Positions 10,764 to 20,880 of a stretch of 20,881 bases of DNA are shown here, piece after piece. Made by a program: the position numbers and the translations under genes. Under the pieces are notes generated by a model. The model ran no database searches, was not told where the DNA came from, and saw only the letters and a list, made by a program, of their open reading frames with translations. Source of the stretch: Larix sibirica (lineage: Eukaryota > Streptophyta > Pinopsida > Pinales > Pinaceae); the NCBI GenBank assembly GCA_004151065.3, contig NWUY0304699255.1, positions 1 through 20,881 of the forward strand. Direction: 5' to 3'. The stretch's first letter is position 1; each line of letters opens with the position of its first letter.

Positions 10764-11158
10764 ATAGGCCCTTTCATTAAAAGAGAATAAATTACTATTC
10801 CAAGTAAATCTCATTGGAGTAAGGGAAGTTGTACCTACAAGATTCACAGTGCCTTTTATTATACCCAAGGCATAATTTATTATTAAATGTATGGTACCAA
10901 CCTAACAGGTCTGCATCCTTGGCAAATGCTATGCTGTAACTTCCTACAGTCAATGGTAGCGGGGGCCTTTGTTTTTGGCAGCTAATATGGCAGTCCTATG
11001 TTTGGTAAGCAATCTATAGTAGACCACCTGTTCGGTAACATACCTATAATAATGTGTGGAGCCTGGGAGCATCCATAAAGCCTCAAGTAATAATGTTCTC
11101 TTGTAAGAAACCAGTATCCAATATAAACTAAAACGTCGAATGCTGCTGCTTCTGACAT

Positions 11159-11274
11159 GCATTTTGCAGTATATGTGGATGATGGTGTACAGAGGCATGA
11201 TAAATTCTTTGCGAATCCTCTGATAATTGCTTACGTATTTATGCTCCCATAGCATTTTGCAGTATATGTGGATG
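11159..11274 (+). repeat. 23-bp perfect direct repeat flanking 70 bp
   Basis: The 23-base sequence starting GCATTTTGCAGTATATG is present at 11159-11181 and again, without mismatch, at 11252-11274. The 70 bases between are not repeated. A minus-strand frame (10950-11297, 115 codons) crosses both copies, so a short peptide motif appears twice in it, but I do not consider it a gene. Confidence 0.85.
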
Positions 11275-11297
11275 GCAGGCTCAGATGGTAATGCCAC

Positions 11298-12079
11298 CTC
11301 CCTCAGGCCTGTAAATGAATTTTAAGCACATACTATGTCCAATAAGTAAGATTACATTAAAAATTAAGATTATTGCCCAGGCGATGGATTTGCAGCCACA
11401 ATAGCTTTATTTCAAATGTTTAATAGGATATAAGCTGCTTTTTACTATCATCTTTAATCTATTCTCCTTGATTCACCATTTCTTTAGACAAGCGTGTATT
11501 TATATTTGCACCTGTTCTAGCCACTCCTCTGTCAGATAGAGCTTGGGGGCTGTCAATTTGCGGGAACGTTTAGTGAACCAGGTGGGTGGGCTGAGTAGTC
11601 GTTCTGTTTTCCTGCCTTTATCAATGCAACGCGCAAAAAGAAAATTGACTTCGTGTCAATCATTCCTAGGTTGCTCCTCGCCTACAGCAATCTGAAGAGA
11701 GTACCTTATCCATCACATGGGTTCCCAAAAACAAAAGAATAGAACCAGTTCATAAGACTCAACAGATAGGTGGCTCAATTCAGTATATTAAATTCCTGAT
11801 AAGGAAAAGAGAGGTTAAACTAGCTATTAATAAATTGCCTTCCTATAAAAGGAGAGGCGGGGATCTATAAAAATAATGGATATCTAGAAGTGGTTGAAAC
11901 TGGCTCCTAGTATAAGGGTACCTATTTCATAATAATGGGAATCGCTATTGGTTGGAGTGCAAAAGTAAAGCCCTCTGTCTCGCTACTTCTTTGCCTCACC
12001 CAATCTGTCACCCGCTCTGTAACGTAACCCGCTCTTTGAAGTAAGGGTCACTTCACGCCCCCCATACCCAAATTTAACG
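11298..12079. other. Unassigned region, no gene seen
   Basis: No long frame, RNA gene or clear repeat is visible on either strand. Confidence 0.45.
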
Positions 12080-12255
12080 AATGAAACACTATATAAGGAA
12101 TATATAGAATAACGAAGAAGATAAAATCTGAAATTGATTTACCACAACGGGATGGCTAAATTTCGAAAACATTATTTAATAATATTTTATACAAAGATAT
12201 ATATATATCATTATTTATGTAATTACGCTTTTATTTCGTTATAAATAAAGTTCGG
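12080..12255. other. AT-rich island
   Basis: This stretch is strongly AT-rich, with an (AT)n run, GATATATATATATC near 12198, and several ATTATTTA words. It holds a 30-codon ATG frame at 12152 that resembles nothing known. It could be a promoter-like or replication-related region or neutral sequence. Nothing in the sequence decides between these. Confidence 0.4.
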
Positions 12256-13484
12256 TTATGTCTGCCAGCCTGTTTATCTGCTTGCCTGCCAAATTATATT
12301 CGGAGCTACGATAAAGGCTTTCAATTACTCATCATCGTTAAAGCCATGGTTAAATAGATGCAGAGAGTTTGTGGCCTTCTAGGTATTTCTGGCCTTCCAA
12401 AGACATAAAGCAGACCTAACAAGGATAGACTTCACAAAGAATAGTGAAGTAATAAATCCTTACCATACGCCTTACAAGACATGCCTTTGAAAGCACTTTG
12501 AAATAAGTTTTTAATGGTAGGTCAGGACATGACATGCCTTAGAAAGGTCCTTACGACCCTTTTGAAAGCAATAAATACATTACATCATCCTTACAATACT
12601 TCTGACAAGACATGCGTTTTATTAAATTGGCTTTTGTTGATACCTCAACTGGTATTGGCTACTCGTGGTAATAACGATATTCGTAAAGCTGTCAAAATGT
12701 AGACTTACTTTTGTTCCACAGAGATGAGGCAACTTGCAATTTTTAGTGGAAGGTTAATTTTGACTTCAATCCCTTCGGTGCGCCCCTATAGGCCCTAGGT
12801 GTTGACCTACCGCAGGAACGCATTATATATGATATAATACATAAAGTCGAACCAGTCATTTATATCTTTTGCTAATGCCAGAATGAATAAGTCCTGATAA
12901 GCCATGTAAGGAAAGTCTCATTTAGATTACTTGACCATACCACTCCGTAACAAAAATAGGCCTTTTTCCTCACCTGTCTACAAAGAATGATTCAATGACA
13001 CTTAACCTAAAACTCATTGAGAACAAAGCTATTGAGGGCCTGACAATATAATAATAAAGTGAACCGTAGATATGCAATATTGGCTGTATGGTTGGCAGGG
13101 GAACCCTATGACAATGTGGATTAAACACTGGCTAGTGGGTAATTTCATAAAACACACCTTTACGGGTTAAATACCCTACTCCTCAATATAACACACTTAT
13201 CTGTAGTGAATTATTCATTCCATTATTTGGGCCTGTTGATACTGGGGGCTTACCAGCGAAAGAATAAATATGAACGCACCTTCTAAGCGGACTTATTTTC
13301 ATGTGATATTTACTATTTGGACTATAGGGGAACTAAGACCTTATTCCTCGGTTATGGAATTCCTATGGAAGTGGGTCTGGGTGCAAAGGTATATCCCAGA
13401 GAGAAAATTGAATAATATGGCAAAGGGAGTGGATCACTTTTGATAATCGTTCCGGGCACATAGGTAACAATGGACATATTCTAT
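12256..13484. other. Unassigned region, no gene seen
   Basis: A 62-codon frame at 12514-12702 is not recognised. ACATGCCTT-type words recur near 12479 and 12531 (GACATGCCTT), with a related GACATGCGTT near 12608. This indicates a small degenerate duplication. Near 12822 the word CATTATATATGATATAATA resembles AT-rich plant mitochondrial promoter sequences, but without a gene downstream I do not call it. Confidence 0.4.
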
Positions 13485-13566
13485 TCGTTGCACATACACG
13501 TCGTAGCACCTAATCGTTCGTAGCGCCTCTGTGTATCACCTCTTCGTTCACAGCACATAGCCCCTT
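13485..13566 (+). repeat. Degenerate tandem array, about 29-30 bp, three units
   Basis: TCGTT begins units at 13485, 13514 and 13544, spaced 29 and 30 bases. Each is followed by related GCAC or GCGCC and ATCACC or ACAC words. Copies have diverged considerably. Confidence 0.55.
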
Positions 13567-13574
13567 TTCCCGGG

Positions 13575-13726
13575 GTATGGATGGGGGGACCCTACTCTCT
13601 CGGGCATCCAGTGTAATGTGTTCCTTCTATCTCGGCCATGGATGGGGGGCCTTCCCTTTCGGGTATGTGTTGATGGTGACTCGGGTATGTGGTAACTTGG
13701 GGGCTTATCCTCTCGGCATCCATTGA
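13575..13726 (+). repeat. Degenerate tandem array, about 50-60 bp, three units
   Basis: The first two units share (T)ATGGATGGGGGG (13577 and 13638). All three share a downstream C-rich stretch with CTCTCGG(G)CATCCA or TTTCGGGTATG. The third unit starts near 13685 and lacks the long G run. The minus-strand frame 13548-13940 (130 codons) runs through this array, and I regard it as a by-product. Confidence 0.55.
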
Positions 13727-13806
13727 AGGGTAAAATCTTTCTAGCTAGTCTGATGGGTAAATTATTTATCTCCTTGGTTATGGATTGAACGGCTCTGACT
13801 ATAAAG

Positions 13807-14304
13807 GTGAGGCTTTGTGATAAGATCCCCCATGTAAAAAAGGCACCCGGTTTTGAGGGCGAGTTGCTCAAGAAGAATACTCTAATTTGGTCCGGTCCTT
13901 GGGTCAATGCAGCTGTGCTGTACCTACATTTCACCGGCATTAACCGAACCCCTATACTATATACTTATATTATTATCTATATAGGTCCCTGCGTTCCTCG
14001 GGTAACTATAGATATAGGTAGGGATGAGGGAGGACCCGGCACTAACCCATACCTATTGATAAACGGAGCCTACACTAGAAGAGTAGCTGCGGGATAGATT
14101 GAGTTGAGGGACTCCGGAGGGCCCCCTATCTTCCTATATCTATTTATATGGGGGGCCACCCTAGATATAGCCGACGGCATTTCTGCTCGATGCCAAGGGG
14201 GAGGAGGAAAAAACAAATACAGAGCCAGAGCCCAACACACTGTCTGCGAGTGCTCCCTAACCCCTACTGCTGGAACTGATGCTGGGACGCTGAGACGCTT
14301 ATAA
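13807..14304 (+). other. Long frame with one in-frame stop, probably chance
   Basis: A plus-strand frame runs from 13807 to 14304 with a single TAG at 14095-14097. Its start is not a strong ATG context. There is no domain I recognise, and the C-terminal part runs into degenerate repeat sequence (GATGCTGGGACG at 14278). With roughly 6% stop codons at this composition, about one such one-stop run of this length is expected in a 21-kb window, so length alone is not evidence for a gene. Confidence 0.15.
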
Positions 14305-14476
14305 TAATGCTTTCTACTTATTCAAATTATTATAATTATACTGCCCATACTGCTTATTATTTGCTTGTTATGCCGCTGGTTCACTGCTGGGATGGTACTA
14401 ATCTTATTCCTACTTATCAAACTTAGTTTTGCCTAGATAGGAGCAACCCCCAAAACCAATATTTGCTCATTAAAAT

Positions 14477-14878
14477 GTGCATTTGGGAACGTTTTTGGGA
14501 TCCACCGGAACTGCCCCTCCTTATAAGCTTTACGGTGGGATAGAAGAGAAGCGCAATAAATTTCCCTTACAAAAGGAGGCTTTTTATAATCCGCTTTCCG
14601 CCTTTCGAGCTTATGTGGTCGGAGCGCTCCTATTGGGGCACGAACAGTTTATCATAGTTGTAAGACTCTACACGAAATATATTCTAATTGATTTATTTAT
14701 GGCTTCAGATTCGGCGCAGGCACCTTTTTATGTTGGCCCAGATTATAAAAACCTTATCATTCCATGGTTTTCAATATTATTGTTAAATTCCCTTTTTGGT
14801 GCTCCGCTGATCCTCGTCTCCCCCCCAAAAGGGTATTTTATTCTTTATGAAACATGTCCTCTTACGACGTTTCTATAG
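14477..14878 (+). other. Longest uninterrupted frame (133 codons), unrecognised
   Basis: It opens with GTG right after an in-frame TAA at 14471-14473, and the first ATG is 75 codons in. The translation has hydrophobic stretches in its second half (around IIPWFSILLLNSLFG) that could be a membrane segment, and no motif I know. About 0.7 frames this long are expected by chance at this base composition. A chimeric mitochondrial ORF is possible, but nothing supports expression. Confidence 0.15.
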
Positions 14879-14962
14879 TATTTACAGGTGTCGCTTATAT
14901 CCGGGAGTATATGCTTTTACTACATACATGCTGGTACTCATACCAATAGTTTTATGCCAGGT

Positions 14963-15052
14963 TTCTTTGACGATAGTCGAGCCAGGGAGGTCGATCCCGC
15001 TACTTAATCACTCAACCCAGGAGGATTCTTTGACGATAGTCGAGCCAGGGAG
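14963..15052 (+). repeat. 27-bp perfect direct repeat pair, 63 bp apart
   Basis: The sequence starting TTCTTTGACGATAGTCGAGC is present at 14963-14989 and 15026-15052 without mismatch. The second copy reads on into AGTATACG and the first into AGGTCGATC. The identity suggests a recent local duplication against an otherwise decayed background. Confidence 0.9.
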
Positions 15053-15148
15053 TATACGCCGGTACACATGCCAGTAGTCAATATAACAGTCGATGCTAGG
15101 CGTAGATGTCAATAAAGTAATTTCATGTCCAGCGTCAATGCCAGATTT

Positions 15149-15200
15149 AGATCCAAGTGTTTAGGCACTTTATGCTTAGGCTTTATTTCAACTTGGATCT
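15149..15200. repeat. Hairpin: 10-bp perfect stem, 32-base loop
   Basis: AGATCCAAGT (15149-15158) is exactly complementary to ACTTGGATCT (15191-15200). Part of the hairpin recurs at 16269-16309, so it is a dispersed element as well as a stem-loop. A terminator-like T-run does not follow. Confidence 0.75.
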
Positions 15201-16240
15201 TACATCCCAATATGAGGTCAAATCTATCGTCCTGACTCATAGTTAAATCTTTAAAAGAGCCCTTTAACCTAAGTATTTATTGGGTGGAGAGGGGGCAGAA
15301 CATAGAGTTCCACCTCGCCTGGGCTACTACTACTCAGCTAGGCTTGGATACCAGTTCTGGAAAACATAATTTAATGTTTTCAATAAATAAAATTGCTTTT
15401 CTTGGGAGGCCAAGGCATGATGAATAATCATCATCGGAACAATGAAATGGATTTTCTTCTTTATGTTTATGCCCTTTTAGTAAGTTTATCTATAATAAAC
15501 GGGATGTCGTTTACAAGCATTGCTGCCAATCGTCTAGTTATCCTTAGGTTTCATTAGAAGCCTGTTTACAGGAGTAGGGGTAAAGTACTTGTCACAACGG
15601 TTGTCGATGGCCGATCACACTGGTGTCATTGCTTATAGCTAATAGCCCCTCATTGCTGCGCTGGGATACTCAGATGGAACACTTTAGGCGGCTACCAGTT
15701 TTTCAAATGGTCTAATTTGCCATTTTCGGGGAAACACTCCATTAACCTATATTTTCTCTTTAATAAACTAGGCCTTTTAAGAACGGTTCTCTATGATTGG
15801 CTGGATGCAATCATTTACTTTCAGGTTAAGCGCCTGCTGCTATTACGGCGATAGGAGGGAGATAGGTTAAGCCATTAACGCATATAAGGTAGTTAGTGGC
15901 ATTCATGCTTGTCAGGAAATTGAAGTCAGGGAAGTGAGGTGCGGCTGATGCCAGCCAAATAGTCATTGATCAATTGATACTGATTAGTCTTCCGAAAGGG
16001 GTGCCAGATTACAACTGCCCAATCTTCCAAGATAGGCCCAAAAAACAGGCAACGTATTTGTCAAATTTAACCACACACAGTACGGGGCAGCACAGGATGG
16101 CACAAGGCGGACGGGAAGAAGGGACGGTTAGGTTCAGTACACATAAAAGTAATGGCCACCCCACATAATCCCCGGCCGGCATACCCACCTTTACAGCCAA
16201 GCATAGCCGAGCATAGACAGACGGAAATAAGGTCATTTAT
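15201..16240. other. Unassigned region, no gene seen
   Basis: The words GCTGGGATACTCAG (near 15659) and related forms near 15320 and 16666 point to another dispersed short repeat. Overlapping frames at 15974-16168 (plus) and 16009-16236 (minus) are unrecognised. Confidence 0.45.
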
Positions 16241-16268
16241 TATGGCCGCACTAATCGATCCCAGGTTC

Positions 16269-16309
16269 GATCCAAGTAGTTATGCACTCAATGCTTAGCT
16301 TTCTTTATA
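16269..16309 (+). repeat. Second, diverged copy of the GATCCAAGT element
   Basis: GATCCAAGTAGTTATGCACT followed by CAATGCTTAGCTTTCTTTAT aligns with 15150-15190, with a handful of substitutions and a small indel. The right stem arm (ACTTGGATCT) is not conserved here. Confidence 0.65.
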
Positions 16310-18590
16310 CCTGAATTTACCAATAGAGTTTCAATCTTTATAGTAAGGGACCCTACCCCTCCCCCGGTGGTCGGGGGAGCGGCTTCGTACCTAATCCCTC
16401 CACCCTCGAAGCTATATATTGACCTCAACCCTCGAAACCATAGACCTCGAACTATCTATATCGGCCTCATTTACACCTATGGAACCTTAGTTACTACTAC
16501 AGCATACGCCCATAAGCACCAGATTTACACGAGGTCGCGCATTGCCAGAGGAGGGTCATCCAAGAGCAGCCAGTAGTCACCAATAGTCCGTGATGGTCCA
16601 AACAGTCATAGTCAGTCATTACCTTCGATAGTAAATCATTGGAAGCCTGTCATAGTTAGTTGGGCTGGGATACTCAGCTTAGCTTATTTACTCGGCTACT
16701 CAGATAATCAACTGCGGCTGCTGCGCTACTATAATTGGCCCGATTATTATTATTATGCTTCGGACCCTTAAAAGATTTTCTTTTTATCACGGCTATGTTA
16801 GCGCTTCATACCACGAATTACTATGGCTTGTTATATATGATTTACCTGTTAAGGATCCAAAGGTACTCCGGTAAGGGGATATAGAAAGTCTTCATAGAAG
16901 GGAAGGGAGGCGAAGCCATTAATTAAACCCAGGGATAGGGCTACTATATAGAGTCTTCTTGGAAGAAATGAAAGAACTGGGCTTGCTTCTAGGCTAGACC
17001 CACCCGGCGATAATGATGCTTCGCGAAACAAGCAATAGCGACGAACCATAGACCTGAGGATCTTCGATCTTGAGAACCATATATTTTTATAGGCCTGCTT
17101 TGATATATTCTATCCCCCTGCCTGATATAATATTTTCTATGCTTTGCCTGCTGAGAGATATCGCTGCCTGCCTTAATTATATCTCTTGATACCTACCTGG
17201 ACTCTATTATTGCGAACTGACGACGATGAACTTTACAGCGGGCTTGCCGCTGCTGCTAGCTATATTAATGGCGGGCGAAAGGGTGGCAGGAGGCTTTATG
17301 ATAGATGCCACCCAACGATGCCGAGATCGAAAACCCCGATCAACAATGATCGACAATAGCACCGATTGAGTGAGTGATCAATTAGGAGTAGGAGTATTCC
17401 CCTATATCAGAACCACTAACTACTCGACTAACTACTGCGCAAACTACTTAAAACAATAACAACTACAGATGAACCTAACAACTAGGAACGACACGAACCG
17501 AAAACAGCCCACCAAATGACAACACTACCTATGGCTTGTCGCCCGAACTACACAACCCTGGCTGGGATAGGCTGCTCTGAACGAACAACTATGGATAAAC
17601 AGCTGTAGGGACGGGCTTTTACAACTGATGGAAGAAAGGGATACACTTAGGGAAGCGAGCGGGGTTGTACGGCAGGCAGACAAGGCAACGAACTGTGACA
17701 GATATGCTTTGGCAATTTAAGGAATAAACTGAGGAGAGGAGGGAGGGGGTACGAGCTGCTCGAAAATAGGAGGGAGAGGGGAAGGTTTTGAAATCTGGTT
17801 CCAACTAAACTTCAAATTGTTTGTTGTTGCATTAGGTAAAATGCATGGAGGAGATGTTGTAAGGTTGGTGCACCTCACACTGAAGATTAATCTCTTGCGT
17901 TAAAGAAGGGTACCTTACTACGGCTTAAGACAGAGACCTACCTTATTGCAGCATTGAACTTACTACGGTTAATAGTCTGGCTAGTGTTGTACATGTTAGA
18001 GACTTGCCATAGCTTAAATTAGTTGCATGGACTGCCCTCCCCCATGGACTATTCCTTCGTCCGGTGGCCCACGACGTCTCCCACACATAAAATATAGCCA
18101 GTAAGCACATAAGTAAGCGCGCTGTATCTTTATTGTACCAGCCCGAAAGGGGGTTATTATCCCAGCGAGCAGCCAGGTTCCTCCCTATAGTGAGCAAGCT
18201 CAATAAGCCCGAATCTATCTAGCCAGGAAGCACGTAAGTAAGTAATACTGTCAATTTCTTCTTTCATTGTGAATCATCAATCAAGTAGCACCATCCATAA
18301 AGTTGAACTATGCTCCTCGAGATGTATATCAAATAGTAACAAGATGCCGTCTATAGCTTTGTGTTATATGCAATGTGTAATAGTATAAGTCCCGATGCAC
18401 TACACTAAGTGCATTCATTAATTAGCATAACTATTATCGGGGTTTGAGGAAAAGGCACACGAGGGAAGGAAGAGAAAATAAGGAAGGAGAGATACTAAGG
18501 GTAGCAAGAGAGAGATTGATCAGCAGGCGGGTATGTGTGATTCACAATGTGCCATACCGTGCCGTGTGCCATAGCAATTCCGTCCCTTAG
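16310..18590. other. Unassigned region, no gene seen
   Basis: Contains degenerate runs of AGTCA-type words (16572-16650), ACTAACTAC-type words (17414-17452), and purine-rich tracts near 17730-17790 and 18455-18515. Short frames are present on both strands, but none is recognised. No RNA gene is found. Confidence 0.45.
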
Positions 18591-18594
18591 TTTA

Positions 18595-19068
18595 TTACCC
18601 CTGGATTTCATTTTGAAGTATGCAAACCCCGAGAAGGGTGCTGTTACTTGCCTTTTAGTTACTGCCTGGCTGGTAGAAATAGTGAATGAGAAGGTCTTCT
18701 AAAATTAGTTCTATCTGAACATTGTGTCTGCTCCAAACCTGGCCGTCAAAAATCTATAAATCACTTGGATCAACATGGATGGCTACCTCCCATTCGAGCC
18801 CATTTGTGTTTTTAACTAGTAAGCCCTTTCGTGGTTTTAATGGACGAGCAGCAGCCGAAAAATATATCCATTGTGATGGAGTAATAGGTGCCAACCTCGG
18901 GTGGTATTGTCGTTCTAGCAATAAAAACCAGGGTGTTAATTTTTGTTGGGGGTTTCCAGGCGAGTAATCAAGCGGGCAATCAAGATATAAGCAGTTCCCA
19001 CTGGTGGACATAAGGGGAACCGTGTTCTTTCGGTTAACCGCGCGCTTTTGGTAAATGGGGCTTTCCAT
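18595..19068 (-). pseudogene. Broken protein-like remnant, unknown family
   Basis: On the minus strand an ATG at 19068, directly preceded by an in-frame TAA, opens a 104-codon frame to a TAG at 18754-18756. The same frame continues with protein-like sequence for 32 codons to a TAA at 18655-18657, then 19 more to the TAA at 18595-18597. The composition is that of a folded protein: PWFLLLERQYHPRLAP, then SQWIYFSAAARPLKP, a WEVAIHVDPSDL segment, and after the first stop IFDGQVWSRHNVQIELIL. Continuity across the first stop argues for one ancestral gene damaged by point mutation. I do not recognise it. An inserted nuclear, retroelement or viral gene is possible. The overlapping plus-strand frame 18722-18967 is its shadow. 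Confidence 0.45.
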
Positions 19069-19680
19069 TTAATGTGTGCTTTATTTTCTTAACGTTCCTA
19101 GGTCTTTCTTGTTGGCCTGGTAGAGAATCGATCGGTTCTAGAGAAAGGCAATCTATCTAAAATTTATTCTGAGGAAATCAATAAATAAGCCAACAAGTGA
19201 AGTAAGCTATCATGGTTAGCTTTCAACTCACGGGCGGGTCCTTACCTGAGTCACGGGCAAACGACCTTCGCTCGGAGGTTCGCTTCAGCCCTAATCTATA
19301 CGAGCCGCTTGCCCTTTATTTTATCCCTACCCTGGTCTTCGGTCGGTAAGTTCCTTTAAGTCTAACCTTATAGATAAGGTCAGGTATCTTACCCGAGCAG
19401 CCTTCCTACCCTTACCCTCTACCTACAAGCAAAGAAAGCATCCCCTATCTCACAAAACCACCCTTCGATAACTCTTGACCACAACTAGAGTGTCACAAGC
19501 ACTAATGATTCACCACGGATATGTTCTTTCTCTCTTTTAACCACAGAGATAGATGTTTTTCCTGCAGGCATAGCTATTGATTAGGTGCCTCATCTATTGG
19601 GTGCATCTTGGTCCTCTTATAATAGCCCGGTGGATAAAATAAGATATATATAGGGATCATTATATAAAAAAGTATTGCCC
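19069..19680. other. Unassigned region, no gene seen
   Basis: Nothing recognisable. A short inverted pair, TCTAACCTTATAGATAAGGTCAGG around 19360-19384 (ACCTTAT/ATAAGGT), could form a 7-bp hairpin. Confidence 0.4.
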
Positions 19681-19784
19681 TAATGAGAAAGGATTTCGCT
19701 TTTTTCTATAAAATTGTATATGATAGGGGAGGATCGGCTAATGTGTAGGCCGGTGTTATTAATTAGTAAACTGAAGGAGCTCAT

Positions 19785-19831
19785 GGAGGGTTCACTCGAT
19801 GGCGGCCCTCGTACCTCGGTCGAGTCCCTCC
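19785..19831. repeat. Bulged hairpin, 12-bp stem
   Basis: GGAGGG (19785-19790) pairs with CCCTCC (19826-19831), and ACTCGA (19794-19799) pairs with TCGAGT (19820-19825). The left arm has a 3-base bulge and the loop is 20 bases. The loop contains the 14-base word shared with 9673-9686. The arm and loop geometry does not fit a tRNA. Frames on both strands (19680-20030 minus, 19714-19935 plus) cross it and are unrecognised. Confidence 0.6.
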
Positions 19832-20254
19832 GGGTCCTCGTCCTCGGAAGAACAAACAATAAATTTTCTATCCGGATGGTAAATTCAGTAAATATTGGTG
19901 GTATAGGTAAATCCAACCGCAAATCCAGGAACTGACTTTTATATATAGTTCTGTTCTTGTAAGTCTCCAGGTAAAGCAGGTCCAGAACCAAAATAATTGG
20001 TGGGTCTGGAGATAAGCGCAATAAGTTCAAATTAATAAATCTATCCTCTCAAGTGACCACGAAGGTGAATAAATGCATCTACAATGTGTATTATAAGCAT
20101 CTTGATGGGATGACTTGTGTAGGCCCGCCCATGGATCTATCTATTTGACTTGGTGGGCTAGCTTTCTTTCGGTTCACTGAGTACTAGTGTCCTATCGGAT
20201 AAAAGTGACTCGCTATTCTATTGTTCACTTGGGGCTGCTATCAGTGAACTGCTC

Positions 20255-20320
20255 GCTGTTGGTGAACATGGGGCTGGGTAACATGGTTGGATCACAGCTG
20301 TTGGTCACACGGGGTAACAT
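20255..20320 (+). repeat. Degenerate direct repeat pair (GCTGTTGGT...GGGTAACAT)
   Basis: 20255-20284 and 20297-20320 both begin GCTGTTGGT and end GGGTAACAT, with a 6-base difference inside. A further related word (GTTCACTTGGGGCTG) lies at 20223, so this is a small decayed array. Confidence 0.65.
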
Positions 20321-20569
20321 CTCATATCTATATTGACACTCTCCTCAAACCTATAACCACATATAAGACCTAGACTCTATACCTCGACCCTCCACATTGA
20401 GGCAACCCTGTCCTTTTACAACGTTTCTATGTGATAGCCGAACATAGCCGCCAATAGTAGTCGCTAGTCGATCCAGGTGTTAATAATTAAATGACAGGAC
20501 TATTTGCAGGTGCTCGATCCAAGAGTTGATGCTGGGACGAATAGACGGGACGCTGGGACAAATGCTGAT

Positions 20570-20816
20570 CAACCCTACCTACCGATTACGCTGGGAATAA
20601 TGCCCCTTCAACAGTTGCTATTGGAAATGCTACGGCAAATGAGGCTGGGAATGTGCTCTTATAAATAATCCCTCAACTGCCCAGAATGAAACTGGTTCAA
20701 CTGGTGCTAATGAAAAGGCTGGTTATGATCCTTCAACTGTTATTGGGGATGACCCTGGTATTGCTAGTCGTAGCGCTGCGCTGCTCCAACTGCTTATGGA
20801 AATGCTGGAAATATGC
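20570..20816 (+). repeat. Degenerate 12/24-bp minisatellite, plus orientation, right end
   Basis: TTCAACAG (20607), CTCAACTG (20672), TTCAACTG (20696) and TTCAACTG (20732) alternate with GGAAATGCT and GGGAATGTGCT words. The last three are spaced 24 and 36 bases, matching the block at 563-1020. It has the same orientation as the left-end block and sits directly inside the right terminal repeat. The GATGCTGGGACG word at 20528 links it to 14278. Confidence 0.7.
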
Positions 20817-20822
20817 TCCCAT

Positions 20823-20880
20823 CATTATACGCCCTTGCCCTCCCTTGCCCTCCCTTCGGTCAAGCAAGTATACCTTTGGT
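20823..20880 (-). repeat. Right terminal inverted repeat (58 bp)
   Basis: Reverse-complement partner of 1-58, perfect over 58 bases. The minisatellite block at 20570-20816 lies immediately inside it. The left copy is followed by unrelated sequence, so the similarity really stops at 58 bases. Confidence 0.95.

Noticed and set aside
11165-11185. Plus-strand translation with Tyr-Val-Asp-Asp, as in copia-type reverse transcriptase
   Set aside because: The flanking residues do not fit the reverse transcriptase motif, the frame stays open only briefly, and the word is part of a 23-bp repeat whose second copy lacks the last Asp.
10950-11297. 115-codon minus-strand frame
   Set aside because: No domain is visible, it crosses a direct repeat, and its length is within chance expectation.
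12822-12845. AT-rich promoter-like word
   Set aside because: No gene or RNA follows, and such words are frequent by chance in this composition.
13485-13566. CRISPR-like spaced repeats
   Set aside because: There are only three diverged units with no unique spacers of constant length, and the genome type is not prokaryotic.
13548-13940. 130-codon minus-strand frame
   Set aside because: It runs through a G-rich degenerate tandem array and overlaps an equally plausible plus-strand frame. No known motif.
19680-20030. 116-codon minus-strand frame overlapping a 73-codon plus-strand frame
   Set aside because: Neither has a recognisable motif, and the shared hairpin and GC-rich core explain the lack of stops on both strands.
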